64,000 bases of DNA from Zygnema cylindricum (lineage: Eukaryota > Streptophyta > Zygnematophyceae > Zygnematales > Zygnemataceae), in assembly GCA_037447655.1 (NCBI GenBank), contig JBBHKE010003551.1, positions 1 to 64,000 on the forward strand. Reading direction: 5' to 3'. Shown in pieces: positions 10,276 to 21,732 of this stretch; position 1 is the stretch's first letter, and each line of letters starts with the position of its first letter. The notes under the pieces are model-generated. The model was not told the DNA's origin. It ran no database searches and saw only the letters and a list, made by a program, of their open reading frames with translations. The position numbers and the translations under genes were made by a program.

Positions 10276-11701
10276 ATGGCTGCCAGTTGTGCAACTAGAC
10301 CACCTCTGCCACAGCATGTTTTATCACCTTTCTCCACGCGTGCTGCCACGTGTCAGGCGAAGAAATCGAGTTTTAAGGACACGTGTCAGAGTGGGATTCG
10401 TTCTTTAGGATCTCACACGTGTGTTTTGTTGGCATCTCCTGTACGGGGCGGTGGTTCCAAGCCTGGGCGGTTTGCGAGGTACTGTTTTTTGGTACATTTT
10501 TGATAATAGGTCGAATGGTTTGGTTTTGTTAGATTGACATTGGTTTTTCCTAATGTTGACTTTACTCCAACAGTCAATTTTGACATTGGTGTAGAGGTGA
10601 AACCCAATGAGGACTTTTGAATATGTGGAGGAATTTTGTACGGAATAATTCAGAAAAAACAAAGAAAAAAAAAAAAAAAAGGGAAAAGAAAAAAATGTAC
10701 TACGTGGTCACTTTCAAATGAATGGATCAGTATCCCAGATGCCTTATACCACAGTACTCAATTTGACAGTATTTTATTTTTTAGTAGATCTGTATTATGA
10801 TTTATTTGCAATTTATCTTGTAGTAATTGAATAGTTAGCATGAAAATAAAATGAATTATTTTCTCCAGATTTAGCGTAATGCTTCCTAGATTTTTTAGGG
10901 GAGCTACGATTATGAACTTCTGAAATGATTAACTTTGAAAGGAATAATTGTATGTCTTAAATTAGTCTCAACTGTAGTCTTATTTCCTTGATTACTATTG
11001 GCAGGTTTCCGCTGACGTCAGCAGTTATGGGTCAACGGGAGTCAACAAGTACAGAGTCAACAGAAACCAAAAGAATAGAGCTCAAGACTCTTTTGAAAAA
11101 AGAGTTGGAGAAAACCAACGGAAATCTCAGTGAAGCTTCCCTGGAAATAATATCTTCTCTAGAAAAGCTGAATCCAACATCCAACCCAACTGAAAACCCC
11201 AAAAACTATCATGGAAAATTTATTCTTTTGAACAGTTCCATGAACGGCGTCCTTTACAAAGGTTCCGTTTTGACCTTGGGTAGTTCAACTTTTAACGCCT
11301 TTGAACCCGTGAAGCTTAATATTCAGATGGAGGATGTCTTCAATGATGTGGGAACTGAAACCGAATCATCTTATTTGATAGAAATACATTTCACAATTGT
11401 TGAAGAAGGTGTACCGCCGTTGAAAGGAAAGTTGTTGAACAAAGGAGAATGCCACATGGCGAGCTCTGATAGGCTCGACATCATTTTTTTGAGCAGTTCG
11501 TTGATGCCGCGAGACTCGGAAACGGATATGAAGGAATGGATGAACGTTTTCGGAGAGGTAAATCCTAGTATAGATAACAATGGGGTTGTCACAAAAGACC
11601 TTCCTGCATTCAAAGGATGGCATGACGTAACATATGTGGACGACGAGCTTCGTATTACTCGTGGAAACAATGGAACTATAACCGTTGTGAATCGGATTTG
11701 A
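10276..11701 (+). CDS. FBN: Plastid lipid-associated protein (fibrillin/PAP), complete
   Basis: Two exons, 10276-10478 and 11005-11701, join in phase (AG|G) to give 299 residues. Fibrillins coat plastoglobules and thylakoids and influence carotenoid, plastoquinone and stress-lipid handling. Residues 1 to about 70 are rich in Ser, Ala and Thr and poor in acids, starting MAASC, as expected of a chloroplast transit peptide. A helical segment with the family motif SSLEKLNPT follows (about 118-126), then the beta-barrel PAP domain, ending with YVDDELRITRGNNGT (about 278-292). Splice sites: donor GCGAG|GTACTG, acceptor TTGGCAG|GTTTCC. The start is chosen because the ATG opens the transit peptide and is conserved in the orphan copy at 8062. 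Exon 2 is nearly identical to 3-482, so the locus is duplicated. An intron-internal ATG at 10988 would give a shorter frame without the plastid signal and is not preferred. Confidence 0.9.
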
Positions 11702-12917
11702 GAGAAACACAGGACTTTGATTCGTGTACTTATATGTGTATAATAACTACATTACTCGCGATGTCAAACATATTGAGAACTTGAAATTAAGACTGTTAAA
11801 GTTTTAGAAATCGACAAATAAGTAAATGACTAGAAAGCAGAGCTGAGGGGAAGCAGAATAATAGTCATATATTTTAAGATAAGTTTCGGTTGGGGAAAAT
11901 ATGGTTTGTTGACAACTAAGAAAAGAGGGAGAGACAAAGATACAATTGAGCAGTCAGAGAGGATCCTGTCAGTTACCTAGCCTCCACAATGGCTTTTCTA
12001 TGTGAGTGAATTATTATTCTATTACTACATAAGCCCTAAACATTGACTTTAACATTGGAGTTTTTTTTCTTAATTCTTGACAACCATTGCAGTGGGATGG
12101 GTGTTAAGGGTAATTTCCCGTTATGTTTTTTTCTCCCGAACATGTACGTTCACTTTAGCTTCTTTTGTCCTAAGTGTACTTGACCGTATTACACTTGTTA
12201 GTGATATGTCCACTTTGGTCCCTTTTTTCCTAAGTTAACTTGTCCGTACTCCACTTATTCAAGTGCGGTCTTCTACTTGTACGTTTGGTCTTTTTCTTTC
12301 TTTTTCTTTCGTCAGTCAACTTTGACTAATAGATTCGGTGTTTATCTAGTCGCCCAAATCTCACTCTGTGTAGCGTCGTGCATTTCTATCCACGGTAGTT
12401 AATGTTGTGATACTTTGCATAAAATGATCTCGTTTTTTAACGAAGTTATCACTTGATCACAAAAATTCCCGAATGCTTTGCATCTATAAATAAGCAATGT
12501 TCATTCCCGAGCTATTAGAGATTGTCAAGTATTTCCTACCTGCGTGAAAGTTATTGTTAATATACTTTCCTTTCAACTTTGGGATATTTTTTCACCGTAA
12601 AATGGTTCCCACCTTATGTTTGTTTAAGACTGAACTGCAGAATTCCGTTCTATTTCTCAGGAGTACCTTAAGTGAAAATTCAAAATTGTCATTTTGTTTT
12701 GAGTGACTTATGAAGCCCGACTTGGGATTATACCGAAGTTTTATTGTTTCAATTGTGATGGCTCCCTCGCTTTTTTTACCATTAGGTGTTTCTTGGCTTG
12801 TATATCTTTTAGAAAAAAGAACAAGGCTATCAAATTTTGTTGTACACTCATATTTACAAGGAAAATGAAAAAATCCCCCGAAAGCATCCTTCGGGGAGCA
12901 ATTAAAAATTACACTGA
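11702..12917. other. Fibrillin 3' flank and unassigned AT-rich DNA
   Basis: The 3' flank is homologous to that of the left fibrillin copy, in patches as far as about 12560. About 12110-12480 is an extra segment not found there. I saw no gene; the 108-codon frame at 12703-13029 overlaps a transposon terminus and has no recognisable domain. Confidence 0.4.
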
Positions 12918-13814
12918 GGGTGAAGTTCCATCAGGAAATTTTGTAATTGTACGTCCAACGTTACAGGATGCTACATTTTTAATGATGGCATATTGCGCAG
13001 AATCTGTAATCCACGCGTTCCCAATTTAGTGGAATCACGAGAGGTAATATCGGATATTGAAAATCGTCAATGATTTTCACACCGACCGAAATTCTTCATT
13101 TTTGTACCACGTATGTGCGTACTATGTTATCGTACGACGCAACTTTTGTACTCTTTGCAGACGCCTTGTCAGATATTAGCTCATTTTTTTAGGGTTCTTG
13201 CTTTTTTCGCGTGATAAATGAGCATTGGCATAAATACTGTGGCGAATGGGCGCTGACAAAAATAGTGTGAGAAAAGTGCATTCCGGGATATTTTTTTGTG
13301 TTTTCGGTTAAATATTTTGATGTACGTAGTATGTTACCGTACGACGCAACTTTTGTACTCTTTGCAGTCGCCTTGTCAGATACCAACTCATTTTTTTAGG
13401 GTTCCTGCTTTTTTCGCGTGAAAAATGAGCGTTGGCATAAATAGTGTGGCGAACGGGCGTTGACAAAAATAGCGTGAGAAAGTGTGTTCTCGGATCACTT
13501 TTTGTGTTTTCGGTTAAATATTTTGATGTATATATCATGTGTAATTTTTTTTGATTTTCGGTGGTTGCCATCTTGACACCTATGCTCAATATCCAACGTG
13601 TCTCTAGGTACATCACCATTTATAGTAACTTTTGAAGCGAATGTTTTGCAAAAAAATATCAAACGGTCATTGTTACTTCCCAAACGTTATGAGAATATTG
13701 GCAAGATTCTTTGTAATGTTGTTTGCAGATAAAAACAAAATAAGTGGTACGGAATAGTACTGAGAGGTCTGAATTTCTATAAACAACCTCACGTCCGATG
13801 GAACTTCAGCGTAA
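12918..13814 (+). mobile_element. Harbinger-like MITE with internal tandem duplication
   Basis: It starts GGGTGAAGTTCCATC and ends with a slightly decayed inverted match (GATGGAACTTCAGCG). Internal landmarks match the complete element at 36838-37584. A block of about 207 bases (about 13115-13321) is repeated directly at about 13322-13525, each copy containing ACTCTTTGCAG and TTTTTCGCGTGA, which makes this copy longer than the 747-base element. Confidence 0.65.
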
Positions 13815-13988
13815 ATGCAACAGGACTTCCCCAATTTCCTAACTTGACATTTGCAAATGAAAGGACTATATATACATTTGTTTGTACCCAAAACAAACAA
13901 ACTTGCAACACGTTTATCATTTTAACATCATCACGGATTACAAAAGCTTTGTTTGACTTCTTACAAACCTTTCTAAAATGTTAAAGAT

Positions 13989-14207
13989 ATGAATGCCATT
14001 GAATGGGGGAAGAAAATTTTACCTTTGGTTAAGAATTTGAAGGTTTCAATAATCGTATGTGACTTATGTGCCTTAGCAAAACCATGCTTTTTAGGAAACC
14101 AAGGAGTCTGGGATATTAAATTATGCATGTGTTTTACTAATTCGGCGATTAACATGTCCTCACCCGTCGATTATAACTACCATTTTAGGTGGATCCACAC
14201 TAAATAA
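13989..14207 (+). pseudogene. Possible copia gag-pre-integrase relic
   Basis: The 72-codon frame contains VCDLCALAK, which resembles the CxxC-x2-AK part of the HHCC pre-integrase domain of Ty1/copia polyproteins, preceded by a plausible LKKL-like spacer. The usual two histidines upstream are not clear and no integrase follows. It may be a retrotransposon scrap; chance similarity is possible. Confidence 0.3.
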
Positions 14208-14832
14208 AGTTTAGTGACATGCACCCACCCCGTTTCCTATAGGTGTCACATTTTTTCAAGTCGTCGAAAACTATGGAGAAATATCGGTAAATGGTACATA
14301 TGCTTGTACCTTCTAAGTGCGTCCCTTGTACCTACGATGAACTACTTTCTGTACGATTTTATAAAAGGTACATTTTTTACAACCATGCCACTTATTTTAT
14401 TTATTAAAGAATTATTCACGTGTCCTAACAATTAGCACAGATTCACATTTTTCTACCATTGGTGTAAATGCGCCATTGATGGTCCATCCATACTACTGAG
14501 AATGTAGTAAGAGACATCCACCCTATTTCTTCTAGCTTTTCAATATTTTTCCACCCTATCTTTTATGTTTGTATTGTTTTTAGGAAGTTAATTTTATTTT
14601 GCCCTGCCCTTTTTAAGTCTCTTAGGGCACTTTTCCATGTTAGTCTTGTTTCTTTGTTTTTTAGGGAAGATTCTCGGTACTACTTTGAAAGCTTTTCGCT
14701 GTAACGCAATTGAATCGTTACTTTAAATTGTGACCAACGTCGACGTGGGTGTAAGTTGTGACGGTTGTAGACGACTACAAAGCTTGCGACAATTGATGAC
14801 GTTTACAAAATAGCGACGGTTGTAGGCGTGTA
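14208..14832. other. AT-rich DNA and dispersed repeat
   Basis: There is no gene in 14208-14655. From about 14660 the sequence repeats 7330-7500 (landmarks GGTACTACTTTGAA and GTGACGGTTGTAGACG). The rest of that repeat resumes at 15373, so the intervening MITE is an insertion with a known empty site. Confidence 0.5.
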
Positions 14833-15372
14833 CACCGCGAATCGTTATTAGTGTCATAGTCACTAATTTGGGTTCTTAAAATTTTGATTTTTTTCCTCAA
14901 ATAGGATACATGATTTTAATTTTTCCTTGGCGTTAAATAAGGTACCGTACAAAATAGCGTAAAGAACGAAAGTATAATAAGATTTAAATAGTGTGGTGTG
15001 TGGTCGATGTCAGACCGTACATAAATGTACCTTTTCAAGTGAAAATTTTACAAAAAATGAATTAAATCAGACGCGCACACATAGGAACATGCGCTAAAAA
15101 AATGGGATTAGTCTTACACTCAAATTAGTCTGACATGTACGGATATTTAAATTTCACGACGGCGTACGATTTCCAATATTTTGTACGAATACATATATCA
15201 ATGTATATAATCGTACGGCGAATATTCTATTTTTTCTGTTCCCAAATTAGCGTAAACGCCGAAATTAGAATACACCTTTTTTTTGAAAAATTTCAAATTC
15301 TTAATTAGCATCAATTACGGTAAATTTTCTTCAACACTATTTAAATTTTGACACTAATAACGATTCGTGGTG
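14833..15372. mobile_element. Tc1/mariner-like MITE, 540-base type
   Basis: Terminal inverted repeats CACCGCGAATCGTTATTAG with TA on both flanks. The paralogous uninterrupted sequence at about 7490-7530 has a single TA at the insertion point. The interior matches 21026-21564 and 36369-37656. Confidence 0.75.
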
Positions 15373-16458
15373 TAGTTTCGCGTGACATTGTAGATGTTTG
15401 GGGTTTGTGACATTTTGACGTCACGCTTACTATGACAGCGTTGACGTCATTAATTCCAACTCTTTCCGCCATGGTTTCCGACTTTTTTTTTTCGTGCTTT
15501 CTTACTCTACCTGCCATCAAAATACGGCCAAAGACAACTAGAAGGATTTTTTTTTTGAGATCTTTCATTCGATACCATTATTTCCTTTTTTCATTTCAGG
15601 GATTGTGAGGTAGATGCGGTAGTGGGAGAGGGAGAGAGAAAGAGGCGCCTTCATGGACTTCGCTTTTGTGGAATGGCATCCGTTGCTCGAGACCCCTCCA
15701 CGGCTTCTGCACGGAAAAAGTCCGTACAGGTTGGAAATGGAGAGTAGTTTTTATTTTTGGTACCCGGCGTACTGCAAAAAAAAATTCAAAAACCTTGACG
15801 CGTGCGAAAGCGTCTACCTATTCGTTCACATCACGAAACTTTAGCTATAATCACCTCGCGAGGTGATTTGAGTAGAAGTTTGAAGATGAGCCGGAGGGAC
15901 GCGAAAGTGGGTCGAAAGTCGAAACGCGCTAAACGACAAACGGCAGTACATTTGTAAGTTTACGCAAATTGTACTCTGTTAATTTCATTTATATTCTATT
16001 GGTATTGCTGCAGATTTTATCGTTGCGGGCTAAGTTTTGGAAGAAAACGACAGGGAAAAACCCTTACTTTATCACATGGGAAACTGCCCTTTACCCTCTG
16101 AATCTTAACTAGCGTCGACTCTGAGAATCTGAACTGTCAACTTAACAGAAACGTCCAAATCTCCTGCATCCATGCAGATTAGTCTTCCAGTTTAGCTGAC
16201 GGGCAGTCTGCAGTCTGCACTCTGCAGTAGTAACTTCGTACAAAACGCCGTATTTATGTTACAACAAGCATAAACTTCGCACTTTTTTCAAAAACTCTGG
16301 AGCGACCGTACTTTTATTCATATGAGCGTACAGTACGGTGTACTAGCCACTTGCCCGGCAGTTCACTTTACAGGATTGCATTTTAAAAAGGACGAAAATG
16401 TCGGCGGTCAAGTTTGCCGAACGTCTGTAATAACTTTTATGAGTATTACAGTACAGTA
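15373..16458. other. Dispersed repeats, no confident gene
   Basis: 15373-15560 is the second half of the repeat shared with 7500-7640. 15760-16090 is shared with 8283-8745. The 18-base palindrome ATCACCTCGCGAGGTGAT lies at about 15850. Between them, a frame at 15653-15844 starts MDFAFVEWHPLLETPPRL but shows no recognisable domain. Confidence 0.4.
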
Positions 16459-17009
16459 CACCGTCAATCGCTATTACAGTTTTTAACGCCAATTCGGTGC
16501 CCTTCTAAAAAAAAAAAAAAACCGAAAAAAAAACCATAATTTTATTTATTACATAATTTTAATTAGGTTTTTTTTTCAATTAGCGTTAATAAGGAAAGTA
16601 CACTGCGATGGAAATAGTGTGGCGTACAAACACGGAATTTCCGTACTAAATGTACTTTTTGAATTACAAAGGCATAAAAAGACATTTAACATTATTGCGC
16701 ACACATGTGAATGTGCACTGGCAGAAAGAGACGGAAACTCGTCGACAAAAATCACGTTCTCATATGTTCGTCCGTCGACCGTGTGAAACAGAGCGACGGC
16801 GAACGAATTGTCAGATTTTGTTCGGATACACAGATTACTGTAGACATCGAAAGGGCGGGTATTTATTATTCAGGACAACCCAAATTACAGTTAGCGATTA
16901 ATTAGTATATATATATTTTTTCAAAAATAAAAAATTCCCGATTAGTGTTAATAACACTAATTTTTTTTTGACGCTATTTATTCCTTTACTCCAATAGCGA
17001 TTGACGGTG
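16459..17009. mobile_element. Tc1/mariner-like MITE, 551-base type
   Basis: Ends CACCGTCAATCGCTATTA, inverted at the right, with TA flanks inside a wider CAGTA/TACTG context. The interior is closely similar to 21733-22283. Short open frames inside it are shared by both copies but look like repeat sequence. Confidence 0.72.
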
Positions 17010-17380
17010 TACTGTATCTTAATAAAGAAAGTCTAGGGCGCAGGACGAAGGGAAGGTTTAACCCTAACCCTAATTTGTTTTTCCACAGTGAAACTTTGAA
17101 ACGTTTTTCGTTTTTCTTTTTCCTTTTCGATCAAAGCCATTCTCCTTCCGTACAAAAGTACAATCGTCTCTTCTGTTTCCACTACCACGACTATATTTGC
17201 CTTCACATGAGCCCTCAAATTATAAAAATTAAACCTACAGGTCATAAACCTGTAAAAGGAAATTATTTTTGTTTTTAAGAAGCCAATTATTAAAATTATT
17301 CATAAAGTTGCGAGCTTTGTAATCTCGCACATTATTGAATTACAAATTGCTTGAATCTCTCTTTAAAATCCACTTTAAAA

Positions 17381-17477
17381 ATGGTGGGAGTGAAGGAGGA
17401 CCGGCCATCCTCAAAGAAAAGGAAAACGCTCGCAGAGGAGCTTGCGGAGCTCAGTAATCCAACTCCCGTCTTCAAAG
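17381..17477 (+). CDS. First coding exon of an unidentified gene, cut by the gap
   Basis: ATG at 17381 opens 32 codons (MVGVKEDRPSSKKRKTLAEE and on through ELSNPTPVFK) ending at a splice donor, AAAG|GTTAG. The basic SKKRK stretch looks like a nuclear localisation signal, and the AEELAELSNPTP segment is reminiscent of the start of AATF/Bfr2-type ribosome-biogenesis proteins; that assignment is only a guess. Two telo-box-like units (AACCCTAACCCTAA) lie about 320 bases upstream, which in plants often mark growth and ribosome-related promoters. The intron runs straight into the 10-N gap 24 bases later, and no later exon is visible in the window. Confidence 0.45.
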
Positions 17478-17500
17478 GTTAGTTTTATGGCTTACACTCT

Positions 17501-17510
17501 NNNNNNNNNN
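17501..17510. other. Assembly gap (10 N)
   Basis: Ten N characters. The true length and contents are unknown. Two genes run toward it from either side and neither has its remaining exons in the window, so sequence is probably missing here. Confidence 0.99.
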
Positions 17511-18448
17511 AAAAAAAAAAAAGTTACACATAGTTCCGTCTTTACTCAGCATCGTACATCAAATATCGGCTTTTCTGCCTTGATACACATTGAAAAAAAA
17601 AAAAACGACTAATTTTACAGAAAATGAATGACTTTTCCGAAAAAAAACGTTGTTTTTATGAAAAAAGTCTTCATGATTCACTAAGAATCTGTGTTATAAA
17701 AATGCTTTAACTATTATGGAAAAAATTTCAGAATGTGTAAAAAAATCGCGGTAAAAAAAAAAAACTAAAGAAAAAAAAAACTAGAAAATTACGGACAAAT
17801 TTCTTGTACTATGGAAAATGCCCCAAATTTAATGGATTTTTTTTACAGTATAGACAAGAAAACTCATAGAAAAATAAAATTGCATTTTTTCGAAACAAAT
17901 CTCACTTACATTTTAACAGAAAAAAACTCACTCTCTTTACGGAGAATTCATATTCCAAAAAAAAAAAGAACCATTTTTTTTTTCCGGAAAAATCGTAATT
18001 TAGAGAAAACAACATTTTATATTGCAGAAAATTCACAATTTTCAAAAAAAAAAATGGTTTGCGGACGTTTTATAATTTTGTGAACAGGAAATTCCTAGTT
18101 CTTGGATTTTTTGTTCAGTTTCATGAATAGAACGAAAAATCATTACAAAAAAAGGACTTTAAAAAAAACCTTCACACACAAAAACAAAACCTTTATTTTA
18201 CAGAAATCCCCCAGCTTTAACAAAAGAAATACTTAGTTTCACAAAAAAGACATAGCTTTACAAAAAACAATCAATTAAAAAAAAAAGTTCATTTTACACA
18301 AAAAAATTACTTTTACAAAAACAAAAAAAATAAAAAAAATGTCACCCTCTTACAAAAACCAATCAGTTAAAAAAAAAAAAGTTTTTTTTTACACAAAAAC
18401 TTAATTTTACAAAAAACATAAAAAAAATAAAAAAGCTCTCACTCTCAC
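17511..18448 (-). other. A-rich low-complexity tract, probable intron
   Basis: About 940 bases dominated by A runs with scattered TTACA. Read on the minus strand it is T-rich like other introns in the window, so it is best explained as intron 2 of the minus-strand gene at 18449-19380. Frames here are low-complexity artefacts. Confidence 0.5.
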
Positions 18449-19380
18449 CTGTACTACCTGCCACCTTCACCGGCGTGACACTTGTCACGGTTTCGTTTGC
18501 CACCGCCCGGACGACGCCAGCTGGCAAAGATTTCTTTTTGGGGGACAAAACAGAAACGACAGATTTTGTTGTTTTCACCTGAAAAAAAATTCGACAGAAA
18601 AAAAAGGAAAACCAAAAAACGCCAGGGAAAAAAAAAACGGACGCAATAGAGAGAGGTAAGCGCTCAGATAGAGACAAAATAGGGATACGACAAAGTAGGA
18701 TGGGGACAAAACAAAGAAATGCAAAACGGAGAAGGGTAGAGATGTAAGGGGAAAAGACAAAAATGATAGGGAAAAGAGGGGAGGGAAGGGGAAAACGACA
18801 AAAAAACCGAGGAAGCGTCAATGGGAGTCATGGAAAAAACTAAAACAGAAAAAGACAAGTAGAGACAGACAAAACTAGAAACAGACAAAAAATAAGAAAC
18901 AGACAGAAGTAGAATCAGACAAAAATAGAAGCAAACAAACGAGATAAAGAAAAAGGGATAACTAACCAGAAAAAAAAAGGGAGAAAGGGAGAGAGGGAGA
19001 GGGAGGGAAAGAGAGTGGGAGCGGGGAAGAGGGGGAGAGAGGGGAAGAGAGAGAGAGAGAGAGGGGAGAGAGGGGGAAAGAGAGGGAGGGAGAGGGAGAG
19101 GGAGAGGGAGAGGGAGAGGGAGAGGACAAGGGCGAGAGTGAGAGAAGAAAAAAAATAAAAAATACCAAGAGAGCTGAAAAAAAGTATTTTTCTTACTCAT
19201 CCCTAATCTCTTTTTGGAGACAATACTTTATTTGGTTTTTTTCCCTAAAGCAGTAACAATGAATAAAAACATAAATGTGTGAAAGAAATGAAACAAAAAT
19301 AAAGAAAAATGTAAATTCACCTCTCCACCCCACAATGAAGATGCGTTCACACGTGTGGAAACTAAGGTTGAGGAAGCCAT
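18449..19380 (-). CDS. N-terminal exons of a putative plastid-targeted protein
   Basis: On the minus strand the ATG at 19380 opens 20 codons (MASSTLVSTRVNASSLWGGE) to a donor GAG|GTGAAT at 19321. The next exon, 18578-18449, follows a pyrimidine tract and TTTCAG and ends at a strong donor, ACAG|GTGAGA. The phases agree, giving 63 residues rich in Ser, Thr, Val and Lys with almost no acids, and a VVRA|VA sequence resembling a transit-peptide cleavage site. The second exon is GC-balanced amid A-rich/GA-rich DNA, which supports its being coding. The flanking A-rich and GA-rich tracts read as T-rich and CT-rich on this strand, like other introns here. The mature protein is not visible because intron 2 runs into the gap at 17501-17510, so I do not name it. 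Confidence 0.5.
18962..19140. repeat. GA-rich simple repeat
   Basis: A run of GAGAGG/GAGGGA units on the plus strand, giving long Ser/Pro/Leu-rich frames on the other strand that are not genes. It falls within intron 1 of the putative plastid gene. Confidence 0.8.
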
Positions 19381-19398
19381 GGCTGCCCTTCTTCCTTA

Positions 19399-20309
19399 AA
19401 CGTCCTACAAAAGACAAAAATGGATGAACAGAAATATATCTGAATAGAGAATACCTATGAAAAGGTATAAACTCTGTTCTGATTTAAAAATGTTGTCGAT
19501 TGGTTCAAAAAAAGGTGAATTTGGTTCAGAAATAAGAAAGAAATCGACGACAATACACTATTTTTAAGTTTTTTCTGAAGAAATTAAGTACGCGAGAACA
19601 AACCCTAACTTTTCCTTTTCGATGAATAGTGCTGACACAGAAACCATGGCTAAAATCGACAAAAATGACACGTGTTAAGACACGCTGGACTGCATATCCT
19701 CATTTTGCAAATAGTATATTACCACGTGTTACCAGTGATGTCTTTTCAGCAATTCAAAATGTACTGTTCATCTAAGCCGTTATTTACACGCGTAAAAATA
19801 AAATCTCACGGTGTTGATGCGCCGCATCGCATCATTATTTTGAACAGTACATATGTACGGTATGGTGTTGCGTCACGCATGATGCCGTACGAGGAACTGT
19901 GTTGTACCGTTAAGGTGTTGACTTGAAAAGCCACTTTTTTTTTTGTCTTAACAAGACGTATCAAATCGTAGCCGTAAATTATGCATCGGACGACAGGATT
20001 CGACTATAGAATATACCAAATAACGTAATAGATTCCTGGAAGTGACCGGGTGAATTCGATACGGCCGTACAATGCGGCGCCGCCTATTTGTTTTGGCAGT
20101 AATTGAACTAAATATTCCTTCACTTTCGGAAATTTCCACAAACTGGAGTACTTTTGCGTATACCTCTGCGCGCCAAAATACGTCAAACTAGAAGTTTAAC
20201 GTGCGCTTTTAATACGCGTACTATGTTTCATACTTTTATTCTACTATATGCACAAAACATGTATAGTACGAGTTCTCAGAATAGCCACCGAATTACACAT
20301 TGATCGGTA
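19399..20309. other. Upstream region of the minus-strand gene, no gene seen
   Basis: AT-rich DNA with a 12-base inverted pair (ATGTACTGTTCA at about 19758 and TGAACAGTACAT at about 19841) enclosing a small GC-richer stem region. It may include the promoter of the minus-strand gene. No coding sequence was recognised. Confidence 0.35.
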
Positions 20310-20915
20310 CAACCGTCGATCGTATTTAGCGTGTAGAAATTATTAGAGTGTAGAATAATTTAGTGTCATGTACACTAAATTTACTTAGAAAAATTTCAAA
20401 AAAAAAGTTATACACTAATTTTTCAACGAACGCCAATATGGGTACAGCTGATTTGTCGAGAAGATATTCACAGTAATATAGGTAAAAATACAAATTCTGA
20501 CAATTCGTACACTGTCGCATACTTTCACTCTAATTAATTCCTAACTCTAATTTCAGTTACGCGACAAATAAATGTACACTAAAACAGGTACAATTACGAA
20601 ATCTTTTAAATCGTACACCAAATCGTGGTTGTATCCTATTTAGGATTAACTCACAGGGCAGTTTTTCGTGTGATAGCAAATATTTATTAAAATATCCGTA
20701 CTTGTATAATTAAAAAGTACATTTTTATACGCACCGACACGTTCCGTACTCCACACTAATAAAATAATACATAAATTAAAATGGTGTACACTAATTGTTT
20801 TTCTCGTAATTAGCGTACAGGAAAAATTAGTATCATTTACCCTATTTTAGGTAAAACCCTCAAAATTTAGGGGCGCCGAATTAGTGTTCAACACGCTAAA
20901 TACGATCGACGGTGT
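20310..20915. mobile_element. Tc1/mariner-like MITE, 606-base type
   Basis: Left end CAACCGTCGATCGTATTTAG and right end the inverted CTAAATACGATCGACGGTG, with TA on each side. The interior is AT-rich and includes many GTAC tetranucleotides. Confidence 0.65.
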
Positions 20916-21025
20916 ACTGTAGAGAATCAACCGAACAAAAATGCGTAATTTTTTGCTTGAAATAACTTAATTTTTGGGGCTAAAATAGTAAAAATGGCTA
21001 CAATCCGTTGATCTTTTTATTACTA

Positions 21026-21564
21026 CACCGCGCATCGTTATTAGTGTCAAGGTCACTAATTTGGGTTCTTAAAATTTTGATTTTTTTCCAAAAATAGTAT
21101 ACGTGATTTTAATTTTTCCTTGACGTTAATTGAGGTTCCGTACAAATTAGCGTACAGAATGAAAATACATTAATATGTAAATAGTGTGGTGTACGGTCGA
21201 TGTCAGACCGTACATAAATGTACCTTTTTAGTTGAAAATTTTACAAAAAATGAACTAAATTGGACGCGTTCGCATAGGAACGTGCGCTAAAAAAACGGGA
21301 TTGGTCTGACATGTAAATAAGTCTGACATGTACGGATATTTAAACTTCACTACGGTGTACGATTTTTTATATTTTGTACGGATACATATAATAATGTATA
21401 TAATCGTACAGAAAATTTTCCATTTTTGCTGTTCCAAATTAGCGTTAACACTGAAATTAGAATAAACCTTTTTTTTTTTTTTTTTCAAATTCTTAATTAG
21501 CGTCAATGACGGTATATTTACTTACACACTATTTAAACTTTGACACTAATAACGATGCGCGGTG
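21026..21564. mobile_element. Tc1/mariner-like MITE, 540-base type
   Basis: Ends CACCGCGCATCGTTATTAG and its inverted match, TA flanks. The interior matches 14833-15372 and the outer parts of 36369-37656. Confidence 0.75.
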
Positions 21565-21732
21565 TAACGGACTAAAAACACAAGCTTACGCAAATCAAGT
21601 GCGTAATCAATTAATCATAGTTGCGTCAGATTTCGTACGAACAAAATGAAGCGCACGATTCTGAGATTTGCGTACTTTGGCGTGAAACAAGTTTGACGCC
21701 AAAGAGATCTGATTTGTTCGTACATTACAGTA

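Noticed and set aside
10988-11701. Single-exon fibrillin starting at 10988
   Set aside because: The ATG lies inside the intron, just before the acceptor TTGGCAG; the two-exon model gives a transit peptide and matching phases.
17062-17078. Telomere or interstitial telomeric array
   Set aside because: Only two CCCTAA units; better read as a promoter telo-box.
18363-19200. Long minus-strand frames (152 and 178 codons) rich in Ser, Pro, Leu and Phe
   Set aside because: They come from GA-rich and A-rich simple sequence read on the other strand; no domain, no spliced structure. Only the short 18449-18578 exon inside this stretch is supported.
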